Shown here: piece after piece, positions 1 through 8,839 of the stretch
How positions within the stretch are numbered: position 1 is the first letter of the stretch
Layout: each line of letters opens with the position of its first letter
Source: Rhizobium sp. ZPR4
Lineage (GTDB): Bacteria > Pseudomonadota > Alphaproteobacteria > Rhizobiales > Rhizobiaceae
Direction: 5' to 3'
NCBI RefSeq assembly: GCF_040215725.1
Contig: NZ_CP157971.1
Coordinates: 124,001-188,000 of the forward strand
DNA length: 64,000 bases
Notes under the pieces: generated by a model
The model's database searches: none
Told to the model about the DNA's origin: nothing
Seen by the model: the letters and a program-made list of their open reading frames with translations, nothing else
Position numbers and translations under genes: made by a program

Positions 1-17
1 CAGTTTCATGGGGTGAC

Positions 18-308
18 ATGCGGATTCTTGAAAAAGTCACGCGGGGTGCTCCTTTGACGATCTTTGTGGACGGTGAGCCTGTCCACGGGTTTTGCGGAGA
101 AACCGTGGCAACGGTCATGATCGCGGCGGGGATCAACGCTTTCAGAAACGATAGCCGCGACCGCCCGAGGGGGCTCTTTTGTAACATGGGCACCTGCTGC
201 GAATGCATGGTGCGGGTCGGAGAAGGTATCCAGGAAATTGCAGTCCGCGCCTGTCTGTTGCCTGCTTGTGATGGCCAGCGCATAACGACAGGGTTGCCGA
301 AGTCATGA
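18..308 (+). CDS. (2Fe-2S)-binding protein, HcnA/opine-oxidase small subunit-like
   Basis: 96 aa, the usual length of the small ferredoxin-like subunit of HcnABC-type hydrogen cyanide synthases and of opine or hydroxyproline dehydrogenases. Visible cysteines fit a plant-type 2Fe-2S ligand set: FCGE near residue 26, then CNMGTCCEC around 55-63, and further Cys near 79-84. It would carry electrons for the flavoprotein encoded next, whose ATG overlaps this stop codon (ATGA), so the two are translationally coupled. A TGA just before this ATG suggests a further gene of the operon to the left of the window. The family also covers cyanide synthesis, but here catabolism of an imino acid or opine-like amine is more likely (inference). 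Confidence 0.85.
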   Translation: MRILEKVTRGAPLTIFVDGEPVHGFCGETVATVMIAAGINAFRNDSRDRPRGLFCNMGTCCECMVRVGEGIQEIAVRACLLPACDGQRITTGLPKS

Positions 309-1711
309 ATGACAGAACCGATCTCGCAATCATCGGCGGGGGGCCGGCGGGCATGGCGGCAGCCGAAGTTGCCAGCAAGGCCGGGCTCTCCGTCACTATC
401 ATTGACGAGCAACAGCGGCTTGGTGGGCAGATTCTGAGGCAGCCCTCGAAACATTTCCAGGTGAACAACTGGCTACCCGGTCGCGTTTACAATGGTGTCA
501 AGGCACAGCTGGCGCGGGCTGAAGCATTGCCGGTGCATTTTCTTTCTGGAATGTCGGTTCATTCCGCCTACCGCGATACGTTCGGTTTCGATCTCCAACT
601 TGCAGGTCCATCGGGTGCCACGCATCTTCCGGCGAAACGCCTTCTGATTGCGACTGGCTGTTACGACATGCCGGTTGCATTTCCGGGATGGACCTTGCCA
701 GGAATAACCACTGCCGGCGCAGCGCAGGCTTTCGTCAAGGCGCAACAAATCGTGCCTGGCGACAGGTTTGTTCTTGCCGGGACTCATCCGTTGCAGATCA
801 TTCTGGCTGAGCAAATCCTGAAAGCGGGAGGGCGGGTCGAAGCCGTTCTTTTCGCCCAATCGATAACGCGCTCACTACGCGTGCTCGGCGCACCCGTTAC
901 GGCGACTGCGCATCTGAAATTGTTGGCAGCGGCGGGCAATGCAATGGTCCGACTGCTGCGAGCAGGCGTTCCTGTCCATTTTGGCCAGACCATAGGTAAG
1001 GCCGAAGGCTTGGATCGGGTGGAAGCGGCGACGATCGTTAAGGTCATCAACGGCGTCCCCGGAGACAAGATTGGCCAGATCAAATGTGACGCCATCGCTA
1101 CCTGTTTTGGTTTTCTTCCGCAGTGCGACCTGCCACGAGCGTTGGGCGCCAAAGCGGTCGCTATCCCTAAAACAGGAGGGTGGCGAATTGTTCATGATGA
1201 ATGGATGTTCACCGGGGTTGACGACCTGTTTGTAGCAGGTGAGGTGACTGGCGTCGCAGGCGCCGAGTCGTCGATGATTGAGGGACGGATTGCTGGTCTT
1301 GCCGTAGCTCGGTCAGCTGGCGTGATGGGAGATGCGGAAGCCTTGCGTCTGGTCAAGCCTCTCAGACGTCGGCTTGCTTCTTTGCGCAGTTTCGCCGATC
1401 TTCTTTCTTCAATATCGGATCCATCGCCACTTTGGATGCACCTTGCTTCGCCCGACACGATCCTGTGTCGATGCGAGGACCTCACCCGAGGCGCAGTAAC
1501 CGCCACAATCGATGCGCACCCGACAGTCGATATCAACACGATCAAGAAGCTTACGCGTGCGGGTATGGGACGATGCCAAGGGCGCGGATGCGAGCACCAG
1601 ATCCGCGCCCTGATGGGCTCGACCGCACCCGATCAATGCTTCGAAGCCCGTATGCCTGTGCGCCCCACACCTATTGCAACGATTGCCGCCGCAGATGAAC
1701 AGCCAAATTAG
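305..1711 (+). CDS. NAD(P)/FAD-dependent oxidoreductase, HcnB/opine-oxidase subunit A-like
   Basis: 468 aa. The N-terminal dinucleotide fold is clear (IIGGGPAGMAAAEVA, residues 8-22, followed by an acidic residue in IIDEQ), and GCYDMPVAFPGW near 120 is typical of the pyridine-nucleotide-disulfide family. Near the C-terminus CRCEDL (about 387) and CQGRGCEHQ (about 425) form a BFD-like 2Fe-2S site, the hallmark of HcnB/OoxA/NoxA-type large subunits. The protein most likely passes electrons from a D-amino acid, opine or hydroxyproline-type substrate dehydrogenase subunit to the respiratory chain. It overlaps the small subunit by 4 bp. The substrate cannot be told from sequence. Confidence 0.85.
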   Translation: MNDRTDLAIIGGGPAGMAAAEVASKAGLSVTIIDEQQRLGGQILRQPSKHFQVNNWLPGRVYNGVKAQLARAEALPVHFLSGMSVHSAYRDTFGFDLQLAGPSGATHLPAKRLLIATGCYDMPVAFPGWTLPGITTAGAAQAFVKAQQIVPGDRFVLAGTHPLQIILAEQILKAGGRVEAVLFAQSITRSLRVLGAPVTATAHLKLLAAAGNAMVRLLRAGVPVHFGQTIGKAEGLDRVEAATIVKVINGVPGDKIGQIKCDAIATCFGFLPQCDLPRALGAKAVAIPKTGGWRIVHDEWMFTGVDDLFVAGEVTGVAGAESSMIEGRIAGLAVARSAGVMGDAEALRLVKPLRRRLASLRSFADLLSSISDPSPLWMHLASPDTILCRCEDLTRGAVTATIDAHPTVDINTIKKLTRAGMGRCQGRGCEHQIRALMGSTAPDQCFEARMPVRPTPIATIAAADEQPN

Positions 1712-1800
1712 CTTGCGGCTTGCGCAACGTCTTTTTCGTTTCACATGCATTGTTGTTCACCTGAGCGCGAGATAGCTTGGGAAAAGTGGAGGAGAAAATT

Positions 1801-2205
1801 ATGTTGACACGTATTAACCCTGATAATCTCTATAATGCTCTCAATTACGGATTTTCCCATGGCACACTGCACCGTGAGGGAGGACTTCTGCACCTGGCAG
1901 GGCAGGTAGCTTGGGACAAGGATTGCAACGTCGTCGGAGTCGGTGATCTCGCGGCCCAGACACGGCAGGCGCTGGCGAATCTGCAAGCTGTTCTGACAGA
2001 GGCGGGATGTGGACCTGCCGATGTTGTAAGATTGCGCACCTATGTTGCCGACCACTCACCGGACAAACTTGGCCCGGTACTAGGCGCAATTGCTGAGTTT
2101 TACGGTGACGCGGTCCCAGCGCCCAACACTTTCATTGGAGTGGCAGCCCTCGCTTTGCCCGATTTTCTGGTGGAAATTGAAGCGACAGCAGCAGTTTCGA
2201 AATAA
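1801..2205 (+). CDS. RidA/YjgF/UK114 family protein
   Basis: 134 aa. The start at 1801 is preferred because GGAGG lies 6-7 bases upstream; an earlier in-frame ATG at 1777 lacks a ribosome site. Features such as HLAGQVAWD near residue 35 and the C-terminal LVEIEATA are typical of the Rid trimer fold. Where classical RidA enzymes have the catalytic Arg before the terminal strand, this protein has PNTFIGVA, so it may belong to a Rid subgroup without standard 2-aminoacrylate deaminase activity. Next to an imine-producing dehydrogenase, a role in handling unstable imines or enamines is a reasonable inference. Confidence 0.85.
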   Translation: MLTRINPDNLYNALNYGFSHGTLHREGGLLHLAGQVAWDKDCNVVGVGDLAAQTRQALANLQAVLTEAGCGPADVVRLRTYVADHSPDKLGPVLGAIAEFYGDAVPAPNTFIGVAALALPDFLVEIEATAAVSK

Positions 2206-2349
2206 GCGGCGGTAGCAAGCTCTCAGGGCAGAAGCATAAATCAGAGTGCAGTGTTCCGACGAAAGACTTTTATAGAATTCAACCTGTAAGCAAAGAAGAG
2301 GCCGACGTCGACAGGCGGTCGCCCATGGGGCGTTGGCCAGGAGTGCTAT

Positions 2350-4092
2350 ATGACTGCTTCGACGGGCTGGCGCGCGCCCCTCCCTCCACTCCAGGCTTGG
2401 AACGGTGCAACCGAAACGCTAATTGCACCGGCGGATGATCCCTGGCGCACCGCAGCCGAGGCAGATGATTTTTCCACCACGCCTACATACTCAGAAACGC
2501 TGGAGTATCTTGAGCGTCTGACTAAAGCCTCGCCGATTATCCGGCAGAGAACATACGGCCATTCAGCAGAAGGCCGTCCTCTCATCTTGGTGATTGCAAG
2601 CCTGACGCATGACAACTCGCCTGGTCGCGCCCGTGTTTTTGTTGAATGCGGCATACATCCGGGAGAAATCGACGGCAAGGACGCTGGCCTGATGCTCTTG
2701 CGGGATATCGTCTTTCGGGGACGAGAGGATCTTCTTCAAGGCTGCGACTGGTACTTCGTCCCTGTTCTGAGCCCTGACGGCCATGAGCGGCGGTCTCCGT
2801 TCAGCCGACCCAATCAGCGTGGCCCTGAGGAGCAAGGCTGGCGGGCCTCGGCGCAAGGGCTCAATCTCAACCGGGACTTCATAAAAGCCGACTCGCCGGA
2901 AATACGCGCGATTTTGGAGTTGATCAACGAACTGAAGCCCGACCTTTTTCTCGATTTGCACGTTACGGACGGCCTCGACTACCAATACGACATTACCTTC
3001 GGTTTCCAGGACGGGCCTTATAGTGCGTCACCGGAAATTAACTCGTGGCTCGAAACCACTTTTCGCTCCACGGTTTCGTCCGCGCTGACCATGCAAGGTC
3101 ACCGGCCGGGTCCGTTGATCTTGCCTGTTGATGATCGACGACCCGGGCTCGGTTTGATGCTACCGAGTTTTCCACCTCGATTTTCTCATAGTTATGGCGA
3201 CCTCCGGCACCTGGCAACTGTACTCGTCGAGAACCACTCTCTGAAGCCTACAAAGCAACGGGTGCTGGGCACATATGCCCTTCTGGAGGCGACGCTACGC
3301 TTAGCAGGACAGGAAGTTTCCGCCCTGCGCGCCGCGACCCGAAAGGACTGCGCCCGCAAAACACGCGAAACGGTCCTCACATGGAATGCATCCGAAGCTC
3401 CAGTGCGGAAAACGCTGTTTCACGCCATCTCGTCGGAATTCTACGTGTCTCCGGCGTCAGGCGCGGAAGAGGTGCGTTGGCTTGGAAACCCTATGCCTCC
3501 GGTAGAACTACCACTCTATGGCTCTACGCCTGGCATAAAGCTAGAGCGGCCGCGCGGCTATTGGATCCCGGTTGCCGAGAACCAGGTAATCCAGCACCTC
3601 AAGCTTCATGACATTGAATATCAGATCTCTCCTGAAGCAGTCCAGGTAGAGGTCGCGATGGTTCGGCTCGCCGGCGTCAATATCGAGCCGCGGCTTTCGG
3701 AGAGGCGTCCTGTGCTGTCGGCGGATTGCTCGACGATCGAAGTTCGAAATGAATGTTTTCCCGCAGGATCGGCTTATGTTCCGACCGGCCAGCCGCACGG
3801 CGATCTTGCGATACATCTGTTAGAGCCCGCATGCCCAGACTCGTTGTTCTCTCAAGGCTTTATCTCCGGGATGCTGGAGCAGGTTGAATATATGGAATCT
3901 TACGTTATCGCGCCAATGGCCGAAGAAATGTTGGCTTCCGATGCAGAATTGCAGGCCGCATTCGAAGCCAAACTCGCCGCAGAGCCTGCTTTCGCTGCCG
4001 ATCCCATGGCGCGGTTGAAATGGTTCTACCAGCGTTCGCCCTATCGGGACGACCGGCATATGCTCTATCCGATCGGGCGGGTTATTGAATAG
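2350..4092 (+). CDS. M14 family zinc carboxypeptidase-like protein
   Basis: 580 aa, AGGAG 6 bases before the ATG. The N-terminal 300 residues carry an M14 peptidase fold: CGIHPGEIDGKDAG near residue 99 gives the HxxE zinc pair, LDLHVTDG near 202 is a candidate third-ligand region, and TVLVENHSLK near 298 holds the probable catalytic Glu. A long C-terminal half of about 280 residues matches no domain I can name. No signal peptide is evident, so the enzyme is probably cytoplasmic. Following the HcnAB/Rid genes it may hydrolyse a peptide-like or N-acyl amino acid compound before oxidation (inference). Confidence 0.8.
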   Translation: MTASTGWRAPLPPLQAWNGATETLIAPADDPWRTAAEADDFSTTPTYSETLEYLERLTKASPIIRQRTYGHSAEGRPLILVIASLTHDNSPGRARVFVECGIHPGEIDGKDAGLMLLRDIVFRGREDLLQGCDWYFVPVLSPDGHERRSPFSRPNQRGPEEQGWRASAQGLNLNRDFIKADSPEIRAILELINELKPDLFLDLHVTDGLDYQYDITFGFQDGPYSASPEINSWLETTFRSTVSSALTMQGHRPGPLILPVDDRRPGLGLMLPSFPPRFSHSYGDLRHLATVLVENHSLKPTKQRVLGTYALLEATLRLAGQEVSALRAATRKDCARKTRETVLTWNASEAPVRKTLFHAISSEFYVSPASGAEEVRWLGNPMPPVELPLYGSTPGIKLERPRGYWIPVAENQVIQHLKLHDIEYQISPEAVQVEVAMVRLAGVNIEPRLSERRPVLSADCSTIEVRNECFPAGSAYVPTGQPHGDLAIHLLEPACPDSLFSQGFISGMLEQVEYMESYVIAPMAEEMLASDAELQAAFEAKLAAEPAFAADPMARLKWFYQRSPYRDDRHMLYPIGRVIE

Positions 4093-4445
4093 CGTTTCCT
4101 CTTTTGAACTGTCGACCAGTTTCTGTCGATGTTAAGGGATGGCGCAGGTCTGTCGGTTTCAGGCTGATGCCGAGCTTGGCGTCATCCGCACGCGCTTTTG
4201 GAGACGCGATCGGACCGGCTGTCACCCACCTCAGCAGCCTTGTCTCGACCCGGCTGCTGACGATAGTTTTTCTCGCAGTAGCTTTTTCCTTGACGTCAAC
4301 AATTTTGGAGGCCAGCTCACGATGCCACGCGCTGCTGGAATGATGCGTCCGCGGCAATATCCTATCCTGCCCAAGCAACTTGAATGCTCTACATTGCCGC
4401 GAATGATTGAGTGGAGAGGCCTCTCGTAGGCTTGAGGAAAATTTG
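4093..4445 (+). other. gene-free stretch after the M14 gene
   Basis: 353 bp without a convincing coding frame, recognisable IS end or strong hairpin. The last 15 bases include a GAGG ribosome site that belongs to the collapsed amidohydrolase gene starting at 4446. Confidence 0.5.
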
Positions 4446-4988
4446 ATGGCAGTCGAACAGCTTCAATACATCACAGCCAAACGCATCATCGACGCTCTTG
4501 TTGACGAGCCGATCATGGATGGCGCAATCTTGATCAACAGATGATTTATCTGATGCGCAATGCGCGGGCGGCGCTCCTGTGCGGCGTGCCGACAATGCGC
4601 ATGGTCTCTGAGGGCACTCCCGATAATCCGATAGACGCATACGCCAAGGTCGGAATAGATGCTGGTACCAGTCGCGGGCCGCGGATCATCGACGGCGGCA
4701 CGGGCATCACCCCAACGGGCGGGCATGGCAGTCCGCAGATCTGGACCGATAGCACCGACGCGCTTCGCGCGCGAGTGCGCCAGGATTTCCACCCCGGCGC
4801 CCAATGGATGAAGATCCTCTTGATCGACAGCGGACCTACAAGCACCATCTATTCGGACGAAGAGCTGCGGGCAGGGGTAGAAGAAGCGCATCGCTAGGAC
4901 ATGAAGGCGACGGTTCATGCGACCGGCCGTTAGGGATCCTCAATCATCGCTGCCGCTCGCGCGGGCGTGGACAACATCGAGCACGCCC
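4446..4988 (+). pseudogene. amidohydrolase (imidazolonepropionase-like) pseudogene
   Basis: Three consecutive frames together read as an amidohydrolase. The first starts at ATG 4446 (GAGG upstream) and gives an N-terminus with AKRIIDALVDEPIMDGAILI, which stops at 4542. A second frame from 4541 gives the typical metallo-hydrolase middle part (GPRIIDGGTGITPTGGHG, then YSDEELRAGVEEAHR). A third gives AARAGVDNIEHA up to about 4986. Compared with the family's usual 400-plus residues, an internal block is lost between the first two parts and the C-terminal half is missing where IS256 sequence begins. Broken by deletion, frameshifts and insertion, so surely non-functional. Confidence 0.75.
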
Positions 4989-5563
4989 GTCCGTGTTGAC
5001 GCCGACGGCGGTGATGACGGCGACCGAAACGATGCGGCCGCCGCGCCGGACCTTCAGGTAGGTGGCGTCGATCCATAGAAAGGCCAGTCGCCCCCGATGT
5101 GCCGGGCGAGAAAGGCCTTCACCTTGTCGTCGATCTCTTCACATAGGCGGCTGACCTGGCTTTTGGAGATACCGCTCATGCCCATGGCCTTGACCAGATC
5201 ATCGACCGAGCGGGTCGAAACGCCCTGGATGTAGGCTTCTTGGATCACGGCCGTCAGAGCCTTCTCCGCCATGCGGCGCGGTTCCAGGAAGCTCGGAAAA
5301 TAGCTGCCGGTGCGAAGCTTCGTGATACGCAGCTCGGCGGTCTCGACACGCGTCTCCCAGTCTCGCTCGCAGTGGCCGTTACGTTGCGCAAGCCGGAACG
5401 CGTTCTTCTTGCCGTAGGCCGCGCCGGTCTTCGCGCCGACCTCCAATTCCATCAGTTTCTCGGCAGCAAAACCGATCATCTCACGCAGCAAATCCGCATC
5501 CGCGCTCTTCTCAACAAGCGAGCGCAGGTTCATCATCTCGTCGGTCATCGGTGATCTTTTCAT
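4989..5563 (-). pseudogene. IS256 family transposase remnant
   Basis: From ATG 5563 the protein begins [20 protein letters not shown] and continues through the IS256 N-terminal region ([30 protein letters not shown]). At about 5078 a one-base deletion shifts frame; the next frame resumes exactly with [20 protein letters not shown], containing the first DDE aspartate, and ends around GVNTDG at 4990. The remaining C-terminal half, with the other catalytic residues, is absent. A truncated, frameshifted copy abutting the amidohydrolase relic; it probably caused or followed that gene's loss. Confidence 0.85.
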
Positions 5564-5648
5564 CAGGTTGGTCTTGACCAACCCGACCCTACCGGAAAAA
5601 CACTGATGGCCACCCCACACCATCTCCTGGGACATCATCGGTGAGTAG

Positions 5649-5831
5649 TCAATCCGCTAGGCTGCCACCGCGCCGGAAGGCGCGTTTGATGGCGTCGATC
5701 AGGCCTCGCCTCATGCCGGCGACATGGACCTCCAAGCCCTTGTCCTTGGGGGTGTTGTGGCCACGATAGGCGGCGTCGGCGACAATTTTCTTGAGCTCGA
5801 CGCCGATGCAGTTCCGCCCAGCGCTGCCCAA
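5649..5831 (-). pseudogene. IS5-family transposase fragment
   Basis: A short frame reads VELKKIVADAAYRGHNTPKD and then an AIKRAFRR segment, typical of the central part of IS5/IS1182-like DDE transposases just before the final catalytic Glu region. Both ends are missing. It lies between the IS256 remnant and the porin gene and is not functional. Confidence 0.6.
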
Positions 5832-5900
5832 GTCAGTATCGGCAGTTCCATCTGTCTGATTGTCGGAGTCGAAAAATTCCGAGATCAGCTTCGCTGACGA

Positions 5901-7022
5901 TCAGAAAGCCCGTGTAATTCGGAAATATCCCGATACAACGCCGTCCATACCATCCACGACGTCATACTGAATTTCGGAGCGAATTTCGAAATTATTGATC
6001 GGCATCCAAGCCGCTGCCACCTCGGCGCTCCAGCCATCAACATTTGTCTTGGAAGTGCTGTTCGGCTGATAAAAGTCCTCGAAATACTGAACGGCAACCG
6101 AAGCACCCACGGTTTTCGTGATTTGTTGATAGTAGGACCCGAGCAACGACCATTCGGCATTGCCCCAGCCTCCTGCCACCCAGGTTGGCCCACCGGTGCC
6201 ATAGAGATGGTCCCCGTCCGCATAGAACCCTATTAATCGTAGCGAAGACCCATTTGATCCGACATTGATCTGACTGCCGAGTGAAACGCCGACGCCGTGG
6301 AGATCGTCGCCGTATTCAGCAATGTAGCCTGACCGCATCCAGACGGCGCCCCAGTCCTTTTCATACCCGATCAAGCCAACGACGTCCGGCATGTAGCCTC
6401 CTCCGCCTTGCGACGGAGCTTCCAAAGACAGGGTGCCAAAAAGGCCATCATTTTTATAGTTGTACTGCATCAGCTGCCGAAACTGGTAGCCTCTCCACAT
6501 GCCGTTCCACGAGTGTGATCCCATACTGGAGACGCCATTCGTCGTCTCAGCCCAGGCGGATTCGACGCGTCCGGCACGAAATCCGCCCAACTCGATATAT
6601 CCTTGTTCGAGCCGCACGCTGCCATCATACTGGCTGCCCGATTCAGCCTGTATGCGTGCATAAGATCGCAATACGCCCAACTCCGTGTCGGAGCGCACAT
6701 CGAGATTGACGCGAGCGCTGCTGAATGTTGTACGCCCCTTCGGGAAAAAATTATAATCGCCCGTGTCGCCGGCGTACCGACCTGTCACCGGATCGAACCT
6801 GCCGTTATTTTTGTCGTTTGTCGCACCTATCTCAAACCAAGCGTAACCCGACAGCTGCATGCATGTCTGAGTTCCCGGTATGTAGAAAAATCCGGCGCCA
6901 TAAACGTCGCACACGGGCAGGTAACCAATAGCATTGCTATCAGGTGAAACAACTTTATCCGATGCATGGGCGATTGAAACTGCCGCGAGCGTTACGGCTA
7001 TGCCTATGAATGTTGCTTTCAT
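5901..7022 (-). CDS. outer-membrane porin, RopA/Omp2b (Porin_2) family
   Basis: 373 aa. ATG 7022 is chosen because a GAGGGG ribosome site precedes it and the protein then starts with a clear signal peptide (MKATFIGIAVTLAAVSIAHA). The mature part begins with an acidic stretch and has CDVYGAGFFYIPGTQTCMQLSGY, the conserved two-cysteine N-terminal block of the rhizobial/Brucella porins. Many alternating aromatic/glycine strands follow, and the chain ends in Phe (RITRAF), as expected for BamA-mediated barrel assembly. It is the last gene of the VOC-hyuA-hyuB transcript, so it probably serves as uptake channel for that pathway's substrate (inference). Confidence 0.9.
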   Translation of the reverse strand: MKATFIGIAVTLAAVSIAHASDKVVSPDSNAIGYLPVCDVYGAGFFYIPGTQTCMQLSGYAWFEIGATNDKNNGRFDPVTGRYAGDTGDYNFFPKGRTTFSSARVNLDVRSDTELGVLRSYARIQAESGSQYDGSVRLEQGYIELGGFRAGRVESAWAETTNGVSSMGSHSWNGMWRGYQFRQLMQYNYKNDGLFGTLSLEAPSQGGGGYMPDVVGLIGYEKDWGAVWMRSGYIAEYGDDLHGVGVSLGSQINVGSNGSSLRLIGFYADGDHLYGTGGPTWVAGGWGNAEWSLLGSYYQQITKTVGASVAVQYFEDFYQPNSTSKTNVDGWSAEVAAAWMPINNFEIRSEIQYDVVDGMDGVVSGYFRITRAF

Positions 7023-7065
7023 GTTGGTCCCCTCTTCTTGTTTTATTAGGCAATAGTCCTCCCCC

Positions 7066-7087
7066 GGCGGGCAGCGCACTGCCCGCC
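7066..7087 (-). promoter_or_regulatory. intercistronic hairpin between hyuB and the porin gene
   Basis: Perfect 9-bp inverted repeat GGCGGGCAG / CTGCCCGCC with a 4-base loop, 27 bases after the hyuB stop and 44 before the porin ATG. No U-run follows, so it may stabilise or partially terminate the message rather than act as a simple terminator. Confidence 0.6.
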
Positions 7088-7114
7088 GTGATCCTTCTGA
7101 TGTGCGTTATTCTC

Positions 7115-8839
7115 TTAGGCCTTGATCGAACTTAGCGATCTCAAGGAGCGAGTAGCGTCGTCATCGATAGCGCCATCGACGATCGCGACGCCATAAAGGG
7201 CCTGCGCCGCTTCGGCGGTAACGTATCCATCGATCACATCTTCAAGGACAGCCTCAGGCGCTCGTTCCAGCGGGCTTCCGAACCCTGCCCCTCCCGCGGC
7301 CCTCACCGCCAAACGATCGCCATCCCTGACGTGCATGCGATAAGTGCCGACCTTCTTATCTTGACCGGTATTCAGACCGATAATTACCGCATTTGGTTCC
7401 GGTTCGAGGCCACCATCGAGCGCCCACGGTTTTTCCTTGCTCCTCTTGGTAATGGTCAGAAATTCGCCGTCGTCGACGAAGCGTATATTGCGAATAGTGC
7501 CGCCACCTCCGCGCGTGCGGCCGGCTCCGCAACTGTCGGCGAGGATCTCGAACGACTCCATCAGCATCCCGGTTTTCATTTCGATGACTTCGGTTGGCGT
7601 GTTTCGAACGAGACTTGACGAAATATGACTGGTCGCGTTGATCCCGTCATGGGCAATGGTTGCGCCCCAGCCAACGGGCTCATTGTTAGATACCGCATAC
7701 ATTTCACCGGTAGTATGGTTGGTTCCGACCATCATGAAACCGAGTGTGTCACCTCCCGAACATGCTGCAATCCGGTCAGGCATGCCCTGCGCCAAGGCCC
7801 TGTAGATCAGCTCGAGAGCAAGCGTGGCTGACCATTGCGTATAGGTAGCCGCCGGATAAACAGCATGAAAAAGGTTGCCCTCTGGTGCTATCACTTTGAG
7901 AGCACGAAACGTACCTTCGTTATTGCGCTGCTCGGGGGCCGTCAGGGATTTCAGGACGAATTTGCAGACCGTTTCGGTCAAGCCGAACGGGATATTGATC
8001 GGGCCACGCACGGCTGGGGATGAACCAGAAAAGTCACATGTCATCCCTTCGTCGTCGATTGTCACTCGAACGTGGATCGGAACGGGATCGTCGGTCACAC
8101 CATCGTCGTCCACAATATCGGACGCCTCCCATGTGCCCCGCGGCAGTTCTTCAAGGGCTTTGCGGACAAGCGTCTCGCTATGGACCTTTATACGTGCAAC
8201 TGCTTCGTCCAAGGCTTTCTTGCCAAACTTTTCGAGAATGGCGTTCAAGCGTAATATCCCGGTGCGGGTTGCGGCGACCTGTGCCTCAAGATCTCCCAGT
8301 ACCGCCTCAGGCATTCGCGAGTTGAAACGGATCAAATCCAGGATCTCCTGAACAGGTTTGCCCTCGCGATATACTCGCGTTCCTGGGAAGATGAGGCCTT
8401 CCTGGTGCATATCCGTAGAATCCAGAACATAGCCTGGGTCCTTTGCTCCAAGGTCCATCCAATGGGCGCGAATGCAGGTGAAGGCGAACGGTTTGTCCTC
8501 TCCGGGTGCAAAAACCGGCGCGAACAGTGTCGCGTCGGCAGCATGGGCGGAATTCCAATACGGATAGTTCATTACAATGATATCGCCAGGCCGCAGTGTT
8601 TCCCTGCCGACATATTCAACACCCTTGCGGATCGCGTAGTCGTTGGCGCCAAGGAAATATGCCAGACCGGGTGCGTCTGCAATCAGGTCCAGATCCGCGT
8701 CGTAAATCGAGATGCCAAAATCAAGGACCTCATAAACAACAGGATTAAATGCGGTATTGATCAAGGTCCGCCTCATCTCCTCCGCTGCGGAAACAAGATA
8801 ACTGCGAATGACTTCAACGGAAGCGCCGTCCAGGTTCAT
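7115..8839 (-). CDS. hyuB: hydantoinase B/oxoprolinase (HyuB) family subunit
   Basis: 574 aa, full family length. N-terminal LVSAAEEMRRTLINTAFNPVVYE, DYAIRKG and MNYPYWNSAHAADATL are typical of the HyuB/N-methylhydantoinase B/acetone carboxylase alpha family, as is GCGxG-rich SCGAGRTRGGGGT near 445 and the late GGAGFGSPLERAPE block. Together with HyuA it would form an ATP-dependent cyclic amide (hydantoin, 5-oxoproline or similar) hydrolase. GGAGGG lies before the ATG, which overlaps the hyuA stop by 4 bp (ATGA). The actual substrate cannot be fixed from the sequence. Confidence 0.9.
   Translation of the reverse strand: MNLDGASVEVIRSYLVSAAEEMRRTLINTAFNPVVYEVLDFGISIYDADLDLIADAPGLAYFLGANDYAIRKGVEYVGRETLRPGDIIVMNYPYWNSAHAADATLFAPVFAPGEDKPFAFTCIRAHWMDLGAKDPGYVLDSTDMHQEGLIFPGTRVYREGKPVQEILDLIRFNSRMPEAVLGDLEAQVAATRTGILRLNAILEKFGKKALDEAVARIKVHSETLVRKALEELPRGTWEASDIVDDDGVTDDPVPIHVRVTIDDEGMTCDFSGSSPAVRGPINIPFGLTETVCKFVLKSLTAPEQRNNEGTFRALKVIAPEGNLFHAVYPAATYTQWSATLALELIYRALAQGMPDRIAACSGGDTLGFMMVGTNHTTGEMYAVSNNEPVGWGATIAHDGINATSHISSSLVRNTPTEVIEMKTGMLMESFEILADSCGAGRTRGGGGTIRNIRFVDDGEFLTITKRSKEKPWALDGGLEPEPNAVIIGLNTGQDKKVGTYRMHVRDGDRLAVRAAGGAGFGSPLERAPEAVLEDVIDGYVTAEAAQALYGVAIVDGAIDDDATRSLRSLSSIKA

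Noticed and set aside
305-1711. Hydrogen cyanide synthase proper
   Set aside because: The same family includes opine and hydroxyproline dehydrogenases, and the neighbours (Rid, carboxypeptidase) favour catabolism.
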